This document shows, piece after piece, positions 26,963-36,696 of a DNA stretch of 58,859 nt. Source of the stretch: Cyanobacteria bacterium M_surface_10_m1_298. Its GTDB lineage: Bacteria > Cyanobacteriota > Cyanobacteriia > PCC-6307 > Cyanobiaceae. The stretch is from assembly GCA_016882485.1 (NCBI GenBank), contig VGPT01000007.1, positions 1 to 58,859 on the forward strand. Direction: 5' to 3'. The position numbers were made by a program, and so were the translations under genes. Numbering within the stretch: the first letter of the stretch is position 1; each line of letters starts with the position of its first letter. The notes under the pieces were generated by a model. That model made no database searches, was not told the DNA's origin, and worked only from the letters and a program-made list of their open reading frames with translations.

Positions 26963-27706
26963 ATGACGCATGCTGACGGCAACGCCCAGCTGCGCATGCG
27001 CCTCGAGCGGTTCCAAGGACGCACCGTTGCCGTGACCGGAGCGAGCGGCAGCCTCGGCCAGGCTTTGCTGCGACAGTTGCACCGCTGCGGAGCCCAGCTG
27101 ATCGCCCTCACCAGCAGCTCCAATGCCCTGACGGTTTTGTCTGCCGAGGGGCAGCCGATCCCCTTGGAGCAAGTGCGCTGGCGTTGTGGAGAGGAGCAAG
27201 ATCTGCAGCCGCTGCTGTCCCGCTGCGACGTGCTGGTGGTGAACCACGGGCTGAACAGCCACGGCGATCGCAGCCCCGCGGCGGTGGAGCGTTCCCTGGA
27301 GATCAACGCCCTCAGCAGCTGGAGGCTGCTGGAGCTGTTCGCCTCCCTGGAGCCCAGGGAGCAGCAACGGGAGATCTGGATCAACACCTCCGAGGCGGAG
27401 ATCCAGGCGGCCGTGAGTCCGCTCTACGAAATCAGCAAACGACTCGTGGGGCAGCTGCTGAGCCTGCGCAGCCTGGATCTGGCGGGTCCCCAACTGCGCA
27501 TCCGCCGCCTGGTGCTGGGCCCGTTTCGATCAGCCCTCAACCCCATCGGCCTAATGAGCGCCGATTTCGTGGCTGGAGAAATCCTGCGGCAGGTGAGCTG
27601 GAACTGCGGGCTGGTGATCGTGACCCCCAATCCCCTCACCTATCTGTTGATGCCGATCAGCACCCTGAGCCGCTGGCTCTACTTCCGGGCCGTGAGCCGG
27701 CCCTAG
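26963..27706 (+). CDS. Short-chain dehydrogenase/reductase family protein
   Basis: A 247-residue NAD(P)-binding Rossmann protein with the cofactor motif TVAVTGASGSLGQALL and a plausible active-site YEISKR (Tyr-x-x-x-Lys). The C-terminus is hydrophobic (LTYLLMPISTLSRWLYF), suggesting membrane attachment. ATG at 26963 is used, with MRLERF further in as an alternative. It is divergent from the hypothetical gene by 13 bases and converges on map, overlapping its end by four bases. The substrate is unknown. Confidence 0.8.
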   Translation: MTHADGNAQLRMRLERFQGRTVAVTGASGSLGQALLRQLHRCGAQLIALTSSSNALTVLSAEGQPIPLEQVRWRCGEEQDLQPLLSRCDVLVVNHGLNSHGDRSPAAVERSLEINALSSWRLLELFASLEPREQQREIWINTSEAEIQAAVSPLYEISKRLVGQLLSLRSLDLAGPQLRIRRLVLGPFRSALNPIGLMSADFVAGEILRQVSWNCGLVIVTPNPLTYLLMPISTLSRWLYFRAVSRP

Positions 27707-28572
27707 AAGTCGCGATCCGTGAGGATTTCGCAGCCGTCGCCGGTCACCGCGATCGTGTGCTCCCACTGGGCCGAAAGGCTTCCATCCACGGTGACCACAG
27801 TCCAACGGTCCTTGAGGGTGCGGCAGGCCTTGCTGCCGGCATTGAGGATCGGCTCCACCGCCAGGGTCATTCCTGCCCGCAGCTTCATGTTGGGAAGCTC
27901 CCGGGTGCGGTAGTTGAACACCGAGGGCTCCTCGTGCAGGTTCCGGCCCACGCCGTGACCGGTGTAGTCCTCCACCACCGCGAAGCCATGGGCCTCAACG
28001 TGATCCTGCACCGCCCCAGCCAGATCCAGCAGGGTGCTGCCGGCCTTCACCGTGGCCAGGCCCTTCATCAACGATTCCTGGGCCACCTTGGCCAGGGCCT
28101 TGGCGTGATCGGGAGCGCCCTCACCCACCAAGAGGCTCACGCAGCTGTCGCCGTGGTAGCCGTCGAAGTAGGCCCCGGTGTCGATCTTGACCAGATCACC
28201 GGCCTTAATCACCCGCTTGTTGCTGGGGATGCCGTGCACCACCTCGTTGTTGATCGAGGCGCAGATGCTGGCGGGGAACCCGTGGTAGCCCTTGAAGCTG
28301 GGCACGGCGCCCATCTCTCGGATGCGCTTCTCCGCGTGAGCATCAAGGTCTCCGGTGGTCATCCCCGGAGCGGCCATCTCCATGATTTCGCGGAGCACCG
28401 TGGCCACGATGCGGCTGGCCTGGCGCATCGTTTCGATCTCGCGGGCGCTCTTCACCTCAACGCCGCGGCGGCTTTTCTGAATGCGGGGTCCGGTCTGGGT
28501 GACCACCGGCTGCGCGCTTTGACCCTGCTGTTCCTTCTGGGTGGCGGCCAGCAAATCGGCGAAGAGGTTCAT
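27703..28572 (-). CDS. map: Type I methionine aminopeptidase
   Basis: It removes N-terminal methionine from nascent proteins. The 289-residue frame has the five metal ligands in context: KIDTGAYFDGYHGDSC (two Asp), DYTGHGVGRNLHEEP (His), LAVEPIL (Glu) and WEHTIAVT (Glu). About 35 residues precede the catalytic core (QKEQQGQSAQPVVTQTGPRIQ), longer than the shortest bacterial forms and similar to other cyanobacterial Map1 enzymes with an N-terminal tail. Confidence 0.93.
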   Translation of the reverse strand: MNLFADLLAATQKEQQGQSAQPVVTQTGPRIQKSRRGVEVKSAREIETMRQASRIVATVLREIMEMAAPGMTTGDLDAHAEKRIREMGAVPSFKGYHGFPASICASINNEVVHGIPSNKRVIKAGDLVKIDTGAYFDGYHGDSCVSLLVGEGAPDHAKALAKVAQESLMKGLATVKAGSTLLDLAGAVQDHVEAHGFAVVEDYTGHGVGRNLHEEPSVFNYRTRELPNMKLRAGMTLAVEPILNAGSKACRTLKDRWTVVTVDGSLSAQWEHTIAVTGDGCEILTDRDF

Positions 28573-28643
28573 CCCAGCGGTGCAGGCCTGCTCTTTGCAA
28601 GTTAGAACCTGATCCCGAGTTCCTGCCGCCAGGCTCTCCCGCG

Positions 28644-28949
28644 ATGAGCAAGCCCTTGGTTCTGCTGCGCCGCCTGCATGCGGCCGCGGCCCCTGTGGTG
28701 CTCGCCCCGTTGCTGGTGACTGTTTGCAGCGGCATGAGCTATCGCCTGCTGAAAGACTGGGGAGGGCTCAGTCGCGATCAGGTGCACTGGCTGATGGTGC
28801 TCCACGAAGGGGAGTGGCTGGGCCCCGCCGCCGAGCCAGTGGTGGTGCTGCTCAACGGGCTGGGACTGCTCTGGATGCTGGTGACCGGCGGCAGCATGGC
28901 CGCCCAGGCGCTGCTGCGGAAATGGGGCCGAGGGGAAGCGGCACCTTGA
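28644..28949 (+). CDS. Small two-span membrane protein (PepSY-TM-like)
   Basis: A 101-residue protein with two hydrophobic helices (about 14-32 and 64-84) and the internal motif [18 protein letters not shown], which resembles the PepSY-associated transmembrane family found near reductases. It begins 71 bases after the map start region in a divergent arrangement and ends 43 bases before rplS. Function unknown. Confidence 0.6.
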   Translation: MSKPLVLLRRLHAAAAPVVLAPLLVTVCSGMSYRLLKDWGGLSRDQVHWLMVLHEGEWLGPAAEPVVVLLNGLGLLWMLVTGGSMAAQALLRKWGRGEAAP

Positions 28950-28992
28950 GCCAGTACACTGGTTGTTTGGCCAGGCGTTTTACGGAGCTGGG

Positions 28993-29520
28993 ATGGCAGC
29001 GGAATCCAAAGACATGACTGACGACATCCAGAACGTCGAGATCCAGAGCGAAGAGGTCAACGAAGCTGCCAGCGCCGAGGCTGCGCCTGAAGCTCAGGCC
29101 AGCGTTGCTGTTGCCGAGAAGAAGCCTGCTGCTGCCAAGGCCACCGTGGGCAAGCTCAGCGCCTACGCGCTGATGCAGGCCTTCGAAGCCGAGCAGATCG
29201 CCAAAAATCCCAAGGAGCTGCCTGACATCTACGTGGGCGACACCGTCCGCGTGGGCGTGCGCATCACCGAGGGCAACAAGGAACGCATCCAGCCCTACGA
29301 GGGCGTTGTGATCGCCAAGCGCCACGGCGGCCTGAACGAGACCATCACCGTTCGCCGCATCTTCCAGGGCGTGGGCGTGGAGCGTGTGTTCATGATTCAC
29401 AGTCCCCAGGTGGCTTCCATCAAGGTGGAACGTCGCGGTAAAGTGCGCCGGGCGAAGCTCTTCTATCTGCGTGACCGGGTGGGCAAAGCCACTCGCGTTA
29501 AGCAGCGCTTCGATCGCTGA
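28993..29520 (+). CDS. rplS: 50S ribosomal protein L19
   Basis: L19 sits at the 30S-50S interface. The conserved domain begins near residue 65 ([36 protein letters not shown]) and ends with [11 protein letters not shown]. The 175-residue product carries an N-terminal extension of about 60 residues rich in Ala, Glu and Val that is not in the E. coli protein (115 residues). ATG at 28993 precedes this extension; an internal start at MQAFEAEQ is less likely but possible. Confidence 0.93.
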   Translation: MAAESKDMTDDIQNVEIQSEEVNEAASAEAAPEAQASVAVAEKKPAAAKATVGKLSAYALMQAFEAEQIAKNPKELPDIYVGDTVRVGVRITEGNKERIQPYEGVVIAKRHGGLNETITVRRIFQGVGVERVFMIHSPQVASIKVERRGKVRRAKLFYLRDRVGKATRVKQRFDR

Positions 29521-29571
29521 GGCCTTCGCGGTTACAGCACCATCGCCACAATCTCTGGGTTGTGGCCCGCT

Positions 29572-29597
29572 GAGGCACCGGGCTCGCCAGGTGCCTC
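29572..29597 (+). terminator. Inverted repeat after rplS, possible terminator or processing stem
   Basis: GAGGCACC (29572-29579) and GGTGCCTC (29590-29597) form a perfect eight-pair stem with a ten-base loop between rplS and tRNA-Trp. There is no T run after it, so it is not a textbook intrinsic terminator and could be an RNA processing or stability stem. Confidence 0.4.
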
Positions 29598-29618
29598 GAC
29601 TGAGGGGACATCGGCCCT

Positions 29619-29691
29619 GCGCCGTTAGTTCAGTTGGTAGAACGCAGGTCTCCAAAACCTGATGTCGGGGGTTCAAGTCCTCCACGGCGCG
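29619..29691 (+). tRNA. trnW: tRNA-Trp (CCA anticodon)
   Basis: A 73-base cloverleaf: acceptor GCGCCGT pairs with ACGGCGC, with discriminator G at 29691. The anticodon stem CAGGT/ACCTG frames the loop CTCCAAA, giving anticodon CCA at 29652-29654. The T arm is GGGGGTTCAAGTCCTCC. The 3' CCA is not encoded. It lies between rplS and a small gene. Confidence 0.95.
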
Positions 29692-29728
29692 TTCGGTGCC
29701 CCCTCCTTGCAGTCTCTCGTTTCCGGAC

Positions 29729-29917
29729 ATGGAGTTGGATCTACAGCCCGGTGATGTGGTCAAGGTTCTGGAATCAGCCGCCCTCGGCTGGGTTCGTGCC
29801 CGGGTGATCCGCGTCAAATCCGGCGGTCGCGTGGTCGTCCAAAGCGACCAAGGCCGCGAGTTCACTGCTCGTGGTAACCAAGTGCGCCTGATTGAACCCG
29901 CAGGTTTCCGTCCCTGA
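29729..29917 (+). CDS. Small SH3/KOW-like protein between two tRNA genes, unrecognised
   Basis: A 62-residue protein, beta-rich: MELDLQPGDVVKVLESAALG, then WVRARVIRVKSGGRVVVQSD. The pattern of short strands suggests a small KOW or SH3-like barrel that might bind RNA, but no family is certain. It starts 38 bases after tRNA-Trp and is followed by an intrinsic terminator, so it may be read through from the tRNA. Confidence 0.6.
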   Translation: MELDLQPGDVVKVLESAALGWVRARVIRVKSGGRVVVQSDQGREFTARGNQVRLIEPAGFRP

Positions 29918-29967
29918 TCACATCCTGATCACACGTTGCTTCAGCCTCGCTGGAGCAATTGCATTCC

Positions 29968-29995
29968 AAAGCCCGTCTTCGGACGGGCTTTTTTT
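29968..29995 (+). terminator. Intrinsic terminator after the small KOW-like gene
   Basis: The stem AAAGCCCGTC/GACGGGCTTT with loop TTCG is followed by a run of seven or eight T (29989-29995). It ends the rplS/tRNA-Trp/small-gene transcript and isolates tRNA-Asp. Confidence 0.9.
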
Positions 29996-30027
29996 GTGCC
30001 ATTCCGGAGGCGTTCCCGCTGAGGTTA

Positions 30028-30061
30028 TGGACGGGGTTGTTGACGGGGTTGTTGACGGAGG
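30028..30061 (+). repeat. 12-base tandem repeat in the tRNA-Asp leader
   Basis: The unit GACGGGGTTGTT occurs twice plus a partial third copy (GACGGAG) between the terminator and tRNA-Asp. The rest of the 233-base gap from 29918 to 30150 holds only the terminator and nothing else that I recognise. Confidence 0.75.
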
Positions 30062-30150
30062 GCAGGGCGACAACGGATACTTTTGAGGTCGCGACAGCGA
30101 TCCAGGCGAGGCCGCAAAGCCCTGACTGGGAGAGCTCTTTGAGCGCTCAT

Positions 30151-30224
30151 GGGACTGTAGTTCAATCGGTTAGAGCACCGCCCTGTCACGGCGGAAGTTG
30201 CGGGTTCGAGCCCCGTCAGTCCCG
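30151..30224 (+). tRNA. trnD: tRNA-Asp (GTC anticodon)
   Basis: A 74-base cloverleaf: acceptor GGGACTG pairs with CAGTCCC, with discriminator G at 30224. Anticodon stem CCGCC/GGCGG encloses CTGTCAC, giving GTC at 30185-30187. The T arm contains GGGTTCGAGCCCC. The 3' CCA is not encoded. gltX starts 23 bases downstream. Confidence 0.96.
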
Positions 30225-30247
30225 TTCTCAACATTGAGGCAACACCA

Positions 30248-31684
30248 GTGTCAGGAACTGGAGCGGCGGTCCGTGTGCGTCTCGCCCCCAGCCCGACGGG
30301 GACGCTTCACATCGGCACCGCCCGAACGGCAGTGTTCAACTGGCTGTTTGCTCGCCATCACGGCGGGCAATTCCTGCTGCGCATCGAAGACACCGACAAG
30401 GAACGCAGCAAGCCTGAATACACCGCCAACATCCTCGAAGGCCTGCAATGGCTGGGGCTCCACTGGGATGGCGAACCGGTGATCCAGAGCGCACGGATCG
30501 ACTCGCACCGAAGCGCGATCCAACAACTGCTCGATTCCGGCAAGGCCTACCGCTGTTACGCCAGCGAAGCGGAGCTCACGGAGATGCGCGAACGGCAGGC
30601 TGCCGAAAACCGCGCCCCCCGCTACGACAACCGCCACCGCGACCTCAGCGCAGAACAGGAGCAGGCCTTCATCGCCGAAGGGCGCGAAGCCACGATCCGC
30701 TTCCGCATCGATGACGACGCGGTGATCACCTGGACCGATCTGGTGCGGGGCGAGATGCGCTGGTCGGGCTCCGATCTGGGCGGCGACATGGTGATCGCAC
30801 GCCGGGCCCCCGCCGACCAGATCGGTGATCCCCTCTACAACCTGGTGGTGGTGGTGGATGACGCCACCATGGCCATCACCCACGTGATCCGCGGTGAAGA
30901 CCACATCGCCAACACCGCCAAGCAACTGCTGCTCTACGCCGCCCTCGGGGCTCCCGAACCCGAGTTCGCCCACACGCCTCTGATCCTCAACAAAGAGGGC
31001 AAGAAGCTCTCGAAACGGGATGGGGTCACCTCGGTTAGCGATTTCCGTGACCAGGGCTACACCGCCGAGGCCCTGGCGAATTACATGACCCTGCTGGGCT
31101 GGTCTCCGCCGGAAGGCATGGAGGAGCGCTTCAGCCTTAGCGAGGCCGCAGAAGTGTTCGGCTTCGATCGCGTGAACAAGGCCGGGGCGCGCTTCGACTG
31201 GGACAAGCTCAACTGGCTCAACAGCCAGGTACTCCACGAACGCAGCCCGGAGCAACTGCTCGAAGACCTGCAACCGCTGTGGAGCGCCCAGGGTTGGAGC
31301 GCCACCGACAGCTCCTGGCTGCTCGAGCTCTGCGAATTGCTCGGCCCCTCGCTGGTCACCCTTCAGGACGGCATAGCCCAGGCGCGGCCCTTCTTCGAGA
31401 GGCCGGAGCTGAGCGAAGCGGCCCTGCAACAGCTGGATCAAGAGGGGGCTCGCCCGGCCCTGCAGGCCCTGCTGCAACATCTGCCCTCCGGGCACCTCAG
31501 CGCCGAAGCCGCCCAGGAGCTGCTCGGCAAAGCCGTCGCCGATGCCGGAGTGAAGAAGGGGGTGTTGATGAAAACCCTGCGGGCCGCCCTACTCGGCAGT
31601 CTTCAGGGGCCCGATCTGCTCACCACCTGGCTGCTGCTCCAACCCAGCGGAGAGGCCCGCTCCCGGATCGAGCGCAGCCTTTAG
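30248..31684 (+). CDS. gltX: Glutamyl-tRNA synthetase
   Basis: A class I synthetase of 478 residues that charges tRNA-Glu (and, without GlnRS, probably tRNA-Gln). Signature sequences: [21 protein letters not shown] (HIGH region, as HIGT) and KKLSKRDG (KMSKS region). GTG at 30248 is the start, 23 bases after tRNA-Asp, so tRNA and synthetase may share a transcript. Its product also feeds hemL through glutamyl-tRNA reductase. The last 96 bases overlap the convergent antiporter gene. Confidence 0.95.
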   Translation: MSGTGAAVRVRLAPSPTGTLHIGTARTAVFNWLFARHHGGQFLLRIEDTDKERSKPEYTANILEGLQWLGLHWDGEPVIQSARIDSHRSAIQQLLDSGKAYRCYASEAELTEMRERQAAENRAPRYDNRHRDLSAEQEQAFIAEGREATIRFRIDDDAVITWTDLVRGEMRWSGSDLGGDMVIARRAPADQIGDPLYNLVVVVDDATMAITHVIRGEDHIANTAKQLLLYAALGAPEPEFAHTPLILNKEGKKLSKRDGVTSVSDFRDQGYTAEALANYMTLLGWSPPEGMEERFSLSEAAEVFGFDRVNKAGARFDWDKLNWLNSQVLHERSPEQLLEDLQPLWSAQGWSATDSSWLLELCELLGPSLVTLQDGIAQARPFFERPELSEAALQQLDQEGARPALQALLQHLPSGHLSAEAAQELLGKAVADAGVKKGVLMKTLRAALLGSLQGPDLLTTWLLLQPSGEARSRIERSL

Positions 31685-32875
31685 ACCGAGTCGCTCAGCC
31701 AGCAGCGGCGCCGTGAACCCTTGCAGGGCCACGGTGACCACGATGGTGAGGAACACCAGCCCCTTGAGTGCGCCGCCACCGGGCAGGCCGGCGGCGCTGA
31801 GCTTGAGGGCAAACAGGCTGGCCACCGCTGCGGTGACGATGCCCCGCGGCGCCACCCAGCTGAGCATCAACTTGTCGGACCAACGCAAGGCCGGCAGCCC
31901 CAGCCCCGCCACCTGCACCACAGGCCAACGGAACAGCATCAACGCCAGCACGCAGGTGAGGCCGCCCCAGCCCAGGGGGCTGAGCTCTCCCCAGGACAGA
32001 TCCGCCGCCAGCAAAGGGAAGAGCACCGTGATCGCCAGCTGGGCCAATTGGGCGATCCATTCATCGAGCTGAGTCGCCTGCTCATCGAGTCGCAGACCCA
32101 CCACCACGCCCGCAGCCACCGCCGCCGGCAGACCAGCCTCCGGCAAGAACGCTTGGATACCGCTCACCAGCAGGAACAACACCCCGAGCGTGAGTTGCAG
32201 CTTCAGGGCGTCCGCATCGGCGGGCAGGCGCTGAAGCCCCAACACCAGCAGCCAGCCCGTCAGGGCACCCAGCAAGGCACCCCCTCCAAGCCTCAGCAGC
32301 AGAAGAGGGAGCACTGCATCCCAGTGCTGCAGATCGCCAAGAGCCAACTGCAGCAGCACCAGGGCCAGCACCGCCCCGACCGGCTCCAGGATCAGGCCCT
32401 CCGCCTCCAGCACCCCGGCCAAGCGGGGCACCAGGGCCATCTGCCGCACCATCGGGGTGATCACCGTGGGGCCCGTTCCCAGAGCGATCGCCGCAAACAC
32501 CCAGGCCAGGGGCCAGCTCAGACCCGCCAGTTCATGGGCCAACACCGCACCCCCCAGCAGACCGAGCAGGCAGCGGGCGAACACCAGCTGAATCACCCTG
32601 CGCTGCAGCTCCCGGCCCGCCAGGCGCAGGTTCAAGCCGCCATCGAAGAGCACCAGGCTCACCAGCAGGCCCACCAGCGACTCCAAACCACCCCCAAGGC
32701 GCTCAGGGTTCACCAGATCGAGCCCCGCCTGGCCGATCAGCAGACCCACCGCCAACAGCAGAACCACCGCCGGCAAACCGCTCAAGCGGGCCGTGAGCTG
32801 CGCCAGGGAGCCTGCAAAAAATGAGGTGCCCCAGAGCAGCTCTGGGCTGTTCCCCTCAAACGTCATCGTCATCAA
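31589..32875 (-). CDS. Cation:proton antiporter, CPA1/NhaP-like
   Basis: A 428-residue inner-membrane antiporter with about 12 hydrophobic helices and the family patterns [52 protein letters not shown] and [19 protein letters not shown]. It probably exchanges Na+ or K+ for H+. No C-terminal TrkA-type domain is present. Its start overlaps the end of the 83-residue gene by 20 bases and its 3' end overlaps gltX by 96 bases. Confidence 0.87.
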   Translation of the reverse strand: MMTMTFEGNSPELLWGTSFFAGSLAQLTARLSGLPAVVLLLAVGLLIGQAGLDLVNPERLGGGLESLVGLLVSLVLFDGGLNLRLAGRELQRRVIQLVFARCLLGLLGGAVLAHELAGLSWPLAWVFAAIALGTGPTVITPMVRQMALVPRLAGVLEAEGLILEPVGAVLALVLLQLALGDLQHWDAVLPLLLLRLGGGALLGALTGWLLVLGLQRLPADADALKLQLTLGVLFLLVSGIQAFLPEAGLPAAVAAGVVVGLRLDEQATQLDEWIAQLAQLAITVLFPLLAADLSWGELSPLGWGGLTCVLALMLFRWPVVQVAGLGLPALRWSDKLMLSWVAPRGIVTAAVASLFALKLSAAGLPGGGALKGLVFLTIVVTVALQGFTAPLLAERLGLKAALDPGAGLSAGLEQQPGGEQIGPLKTAE

Positions 32876-33107
32876 GGGCGCCGTAGATCGGCTCCACCCG
32901 GATTCCCTTCACAGCACTGGGCCGCACCACCAAATACTCCCCCGGCAGGTCGGTGATCGGAACGTTGATGAAGGCATCAGCCGGCCCCGCGTTGAGCACC
33001 GTGCCGTACCACTGCTGAAAGGCATCGAGGCTGGGGAACGACACCACCTGTTCGTGCCCCCCCGAGAGCAACAGGTGGATGGCGTAGCGGCTGGGGGTAC
33101 GGATCAT
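32856..33107 (-). CDS. Small hypothetical protein, unrecognised
   Basis: An 83-residue soluble protein with the pattern AIHLLLSGGHEQVVSFPSLDAFQQWY and VPITDLPGEYLVVRPSAVKGIRVEPIYG, ending in an acidic tail (DDDDV). Its ATG overlaps the preceding gene's stop (ATGA) and its end overlaps the antiporter start, so three minus-strand genes are tightly coupled. No function is assigned. Confidence 0.65.
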   Translation of the reverse strand: MIRTPSRYAIHLLLSGGHEQVVSFPSLDAFQQWYGTVLNAGPADAFINVPITDLPGEYLVVRPSAVKGIRVEPIYGALDDDDV

Positions 33108-33655
33108 CGCCAGCGGGAACGAGGCCGAAGCTCATCCCCAGGATGGGTCAAGGCCAGCGGCTGCGCAGCCTTGGGGGCATAGAGCGGATGGCGGGGCTGA
33201 CCGCTGGCGGTGAGGCCGATCGCCACCAGTGGACTCTCACAAGCCTGCAGCACAGCCAGCACCTGCTGATCACGATTCTTCCAGCAACCTCCATTGCCCC
33301 AGCCGAGCCACACCGCCCCACCGGGCTGTTGATCGAGATCCCGCAACCGCCTGCGCAGCCAATGATCGGTCTCCTCCCCCACCGGATCAGCGCTGCGGCG
33401 CAGCACGGCCGGGGAAGCAGACAGGCGTGAAAACAGATTCAGCACCTCGAGCCGTCCGAAGTCCCAGGAGCGGGCAAACCCCTGCAAGCGCCGAAGGGTG
33501 GGGTCATCGCACTCAGCGGTGGCCCGCGAAGGATTGAGCCCGATGAACAGCAGGGGCGGCCGGGCGGCATCCCAGCGGCGCTCAAGCCACCAGCGATAAC
33601 GGCCACAGCCACTGAAGGCGGCCTGTCCTGTTCTGTCAGTCTGGGGCGACTGCAC
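33104..33655 (-). CDS. DUF1643-like protein
   Basis: A 183-residue protein with the DUF1643 hallmark LLFIGLNPSRATAECDDPTLRRLQGFARSWDFGRLEVLNLFS and the later segment VWLGWGNGG. The fold resembles uracil-DNA-glycosylase-like proteins, but the activity is unknown. The start is unclear: GTG at 33655 is used, only 12 bases from the divergent polA start. The longer frame to 34348 runs over polA and is rejected. Confidence 0.7.
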   Translation of the reverse strand: MQSPQTDRTGQAAFSGCGRYRWWLERRWDAARPPLLFIGLNPSRATAECDDPTLRRLQGFARSWDFGRLEVLNLFSRLSASPAVLRRSADPVGEETDHWLRRRLRDLDQQPGGAVWLGWGNGGCWKNRDQQVLAVLQACESPLVAIGLTASGQPRHPLYAPKAAQPLALTHPGDELRPRSRWR

Positions 33656-33667
33656 CCCCAGGGCGTT

Positions 33668-36600
33668 TTGACCGGCGGCAACTCCACCCTCAAACCCCTG
33701 CTGCTGCTGGTGGATGGTCACTCCCTGGCCTTCCGCAGTTTTTACGCCTTCAGCAAGGGGGGCGAGGGAGGGCTCAGCACCAAAGAGGGGGTCCCCACCT
33801 CGGTGACCTACGGGTTTCTCAAGGCCCTGCTGGACAACTGCAAAGGTCTGACCCCCCAGGGGGTGGTGATCGCCTTCGACACAGCTGAACCCACCTTCCG
33901 CCATGAAGCTGACGAGGCCTACAAAGCCCATCGTGACGTAGCCCCGGAACACTTCTTCCAGGACCTCGCCAATCTCCAGCAGATCCTCGAGCAGGCCCTC
34001 GACATTCCGCTCTGCATGGCTCCCGGCTATGAGGCCGATGACGTGCTGGGCACCCTGGCCAACCGCGCTGCCAACCAGGGCTGGCGGGTGAGGATCCTCT
34101 CCGGCGACCGGGATCTGTTCCAGCTGGTGGACGACCAGCGCGACATCGCCGTGCTCTACATGGGTGGCGGCCCCTATGCCAAAAGCAGTGGTCCGGTGGA
34201 GATCCGCCGCGAGGGGGTGGTCGCCAAGCTCGGGGTCACGCCCGAAGAGGTGGTCGACCTCAAGGCCCTCACCGGAGACAGCAGCGACAACATCCCTGGG
34301 GTGAAAGGCGTGGGCCCCAAAACCGCCATCACCCTGCTCCAGGCCCATGGAGATCTCGATGGCATCTATGGAGCCCTCGAGCAGCTTGAGGCCGCTGGGC
34401 CGAAAGCGAAGGATCCCAAAGGAGCGCTGAAGGGGGCCCTACTCGGCAAGCTCAGCAGCGATCGGGAGAACGCCTACCGCTCGCGGATGCTGGCCGAAAT
34501 CCTGGTGGACATCCCGCTGCCTGCCGAGCCGCGGCTGGAGCTCGGTGCCGTCAAGGCCGAGGCCCTGGCCGAGAGCCTTGAAGAGCTGGAGCTATTCAGC
34601 CTCCGGCGTCAGGTGAACAGCTTTGCGGAGGTGTTCTCCCTCGAGGCACCGGATCCGCTGCCATCTGCTGGGAGCTCAGGTGCGGTGAATGGGAGTGTCC
34701 AAGGTGAGTCGACTCAGTCGACCAACCTCGGACAGCCCGCAGACGCAGAACCAATGGCCTCCCCCCCCGAGGCCAACCTGCCGGCACTCAAACCGGAACT
34801 GATCAACAGCGAGGCCGCCCTGGCTGCTCTGGTGGATCGCCTGCTGGCGAGCGTCGAGGCGAGCAAGCCCATCGCCCTTGATACCGAAACCACCAGCCTC
34901 AACCCCTTCCAGGCGGAATTGGTGGGCATTGGCCTCTGCTGGGGTGAGGGGCTGAGCGATCTGGCTTACATCCCGATCGGGCATCAACCGGCTGCGGGCA
35001 CTGAAGACACGCCCGATCTGCTCAACCCGCCGCCCGCGCAGCTGCCCCTCGATCAGGTGCTCTCTGCTCTAGCCCCCTGGCTCAGCAGCGCCCAGCACCC
35101 CAAAACCCTGCAAAACGCCAAATACGACCGCCTGATCCTGTTGCGCCACGGGCTTTCCCTGGAGGGCGTGGTGATGGACACCCTTCTGGCGGATTACCTG
35201 CGCGACGCCAACGCCAAGCACGGCCTCGAGATCCTGGCCCAACGCAACTTCGGCTTCCTGCCCACCAGCTATGGCGAACTGGTGCCCAAAGGCGCCAATT
35301 TCTCCGCCGTGCCGATCGAGCAGGCCGCTCTGTATTGCGGCATGGACGTGCACGTCACCTACCGGCTGACGCCCCTGCTGCGCGGCCAGCTCACAGAGCT
35401 CGGACCACAACTGCCGGCCTTACTCGATCAGGTGGAGCTGCCCCTGGAGCCGGTGCTGGCGCAGATGGAAGCCACTGGCATCCGCATCGACACCGATTAC
35501 CTGGCCGCACTGAGCCGCGAGCTGGGGCAAACGCTGGAGCGCCTCGAGGCTGAGGCCAAGGCAGCCGCCGGCACCGAGTTCAATCTCGCCTCCCCCAAGC
35601 AGCTGGGGGAGCTGTTGTTCGACACCCTGGGGCTGGATCGCAAGAAATCCCGCAAGACCAAAACCGGCTGGAGCACCGATGCCACCGTGCTCGAAAAGCT
35701 GGAAGACGCCCATCCCGTGGTGCCCCTGGTGCTGGAGCACCGCACCCTGAGCAAACTCAAAAGCACCTACGTCGATGCCCTGCCGGCGCTGATGGAAGCG
35801 GAAACCGGCCGGGTGCATACCGACTTCAACCAGGCGGTGACCGCCACCGGGCGACTGAGCAGCAGCAACCCCAACCTGCAAAACATCCCCATCCGCACCG
35901 AGTTTTCGCGCCGGATCCGCAAGGCCTTCCTGCCGGAGGCCGGCTGGCAACTGATCAGCGCCGACTACTCCCAGATTGAGCTGCGCATCCTCACCCACCT
36001 CTCCGGAGAAGAGGTGCTGGTGGAGGCCTACCGCAACGGCGACGACGTGCACGCCCTCACCGCACGCCTGCTGCTGGAAAAAGACGAGGTGAGCGCCGAT
36101 GAGCGCCGCCTGGGCAAAACGATCAACTTCGGCGTGATCTACGGCATGGGTGCCCAGCGCTTCGCCCGCGAAACCGGCGTCAGCCAGGCTGAAGCCAAGG
36201 AGTTTCTGAGCAAATACAAGCAGCGCTACCCGAAGGTGTTCGCCTTCCTGGAACTGCAGGAGCGACTGGCTCTGTCGCGGGGCTATGTGGAAACGATCCT
36301 GGGCCGCCGGCGCCCTTTTGCCTTCGATCCCTCCGGCCTCGGCCGCCTGCTGGGCAAAGACCCGCTCGAGATCGATCTGGAGGTAGCCCGCCGCGGCGGC
36401 ATGGAGGCCCAGCAGCTGCGGGCCGCCGCCAACGCTCCGATCCAGGGTTCCAGCGCCGACATCATCAAGCTGGCAATGGTGCAGCTCCAGCACAAGCTCG
36501 CCGCCAGTGGGCTGCCGGCGCGGCTGCTGCTGCAGGTGCACGATGAACTGGTGCTGGAGGCGGCGCCCGAGGCCCTCGAGCCCGTGCTGCACCTCACGCG

Positions 36601-36685
36601 TGCAACCATGGAGCGCGCGGTTGATCTGTCTGTGCCCTTGGTGGTGGAGACAGGTGTCGGCCCCAACTGGATGGAAGCCAAGTAA
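33668..36685 (+). CDS. polA: DNA polymerase I, three-domain
   Basis: A 1005-residue replication and repair polymerase. Domains: 5' nuclease (about 1-320; [30 protein letters not shown]), 3'-5' exonuclease (about 390-590; [12 protein letters not shown] retains the catalytic DxE), and polymerase (about 620-1005; motif [12 protein letters not shown] near 765, motif [14 protein letters not shown], motif [11 protein letters not shown] near 956). A low-complexity linker around residue 345 contains the GTCGAC-rich element at 34705-34727. TTG at 33668 is the only start in frame before the conserved N-terminus. Confidence 0.95.
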   Translation: MTGGNSTLKPLLLLVDGHSLAFRSFYAFSKGGEGGLSTKEGVPTSVTYGFLKALLDNCKGLTPQGVVIAFDTAEPTFRHEADEAYKAHRDVAPEHFFQDLANLQQILEQALDIPLCMAPGYEADDVLGTLANRAANQGWRVRILSGDRDLFQLVDDQRDIAVLYMGGGPYAKSSGPVEIRREGVVAKLGVTPEEVVDLKALTGDSSDNIPGVKGVGPKTAITLLQAHGDLDGIYGALEQLEAAGPKAKDPKGALKGALLGKLSSDRENAYRSRMLAEILVDIPLPAEPRLELGAVKAEALAESLEELELFSLRRQVNSFAEVFSLEAPDPLPSAGSSGAVNGSVQGESTQSTNLGQPADAEPMASPPEANLPALKPELINSEAALAALVDRLLASVEASKPIALDTETTSLNPFQAELVGIGLCWGEGLSDLAYIPIGHQPAAGTEDTPDLLNPPPAQLPLDQVLSALAPWLSSAQHPKTLQNAKYDRLILLRHGLSLEGVVMDTLLADYLRDANAKHGLEILAQRNFGFLPTSYGELVPKGANFSAVPIEQAALYCGMDVHVTYRLTPLLRGQLTELGPQLPALLDQVELPLEPVLAQMEATGIRIDTDYLAALSRELGQTLERLEAEAKAAAGTEFNLASPKQLGELLFDTLGLDRKKSRKTKTGWSTDATVLEKLEDAHPVVPLVLEHRTLSKLKSTYVDALPALMEAETGRVHTDFNQAVTATGRLSSSNPNLQNIPIRTEFSRRIRKAFLPEAGWQLISADYSQIELRILTHLSGEEVLVEAYRNGDDVHALTARLLLEKDEVSADERRLGKTINFGVIYGMGAQRFARETGVSQAEAKEFLSKYKQRYPKVFAFLELQERLALSRGYVETILGRRRPFAFDPSGLGRLLGKDPLEIDLEVARRGGMEAQQLRAAANAPIQGSSADIIKLAMVQLQHKLAASGLPARLLLQVHDELVLEAAPEALEPVLHLTRATMERAVDLSVPLVVETGVGPNWMEAK
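34705..34727 (-). repeat. GTCGAC-rich dispersed element, copy in polA linker
   Basis: Read on the minus strand, these 23 bases match the element at 38180-38202 in 21 of 23 positions. Both start GGTTGGTCGAC and end AGTCGACTCA, differing only at two central bases. Here it is in frame and encodes part of the nuclease-exonuclease linker (ESTQSTN). Confidence 0.75.
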
Positions 36686-36696
36686 GCAGCAGCGCG

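Noticed and set aside
29971-29995. Possible small RNA between the two tRNA genes
   Set aside because: The hairpin is a simple intrinsic terminator following the 62-residue gene; no further structure is evident.
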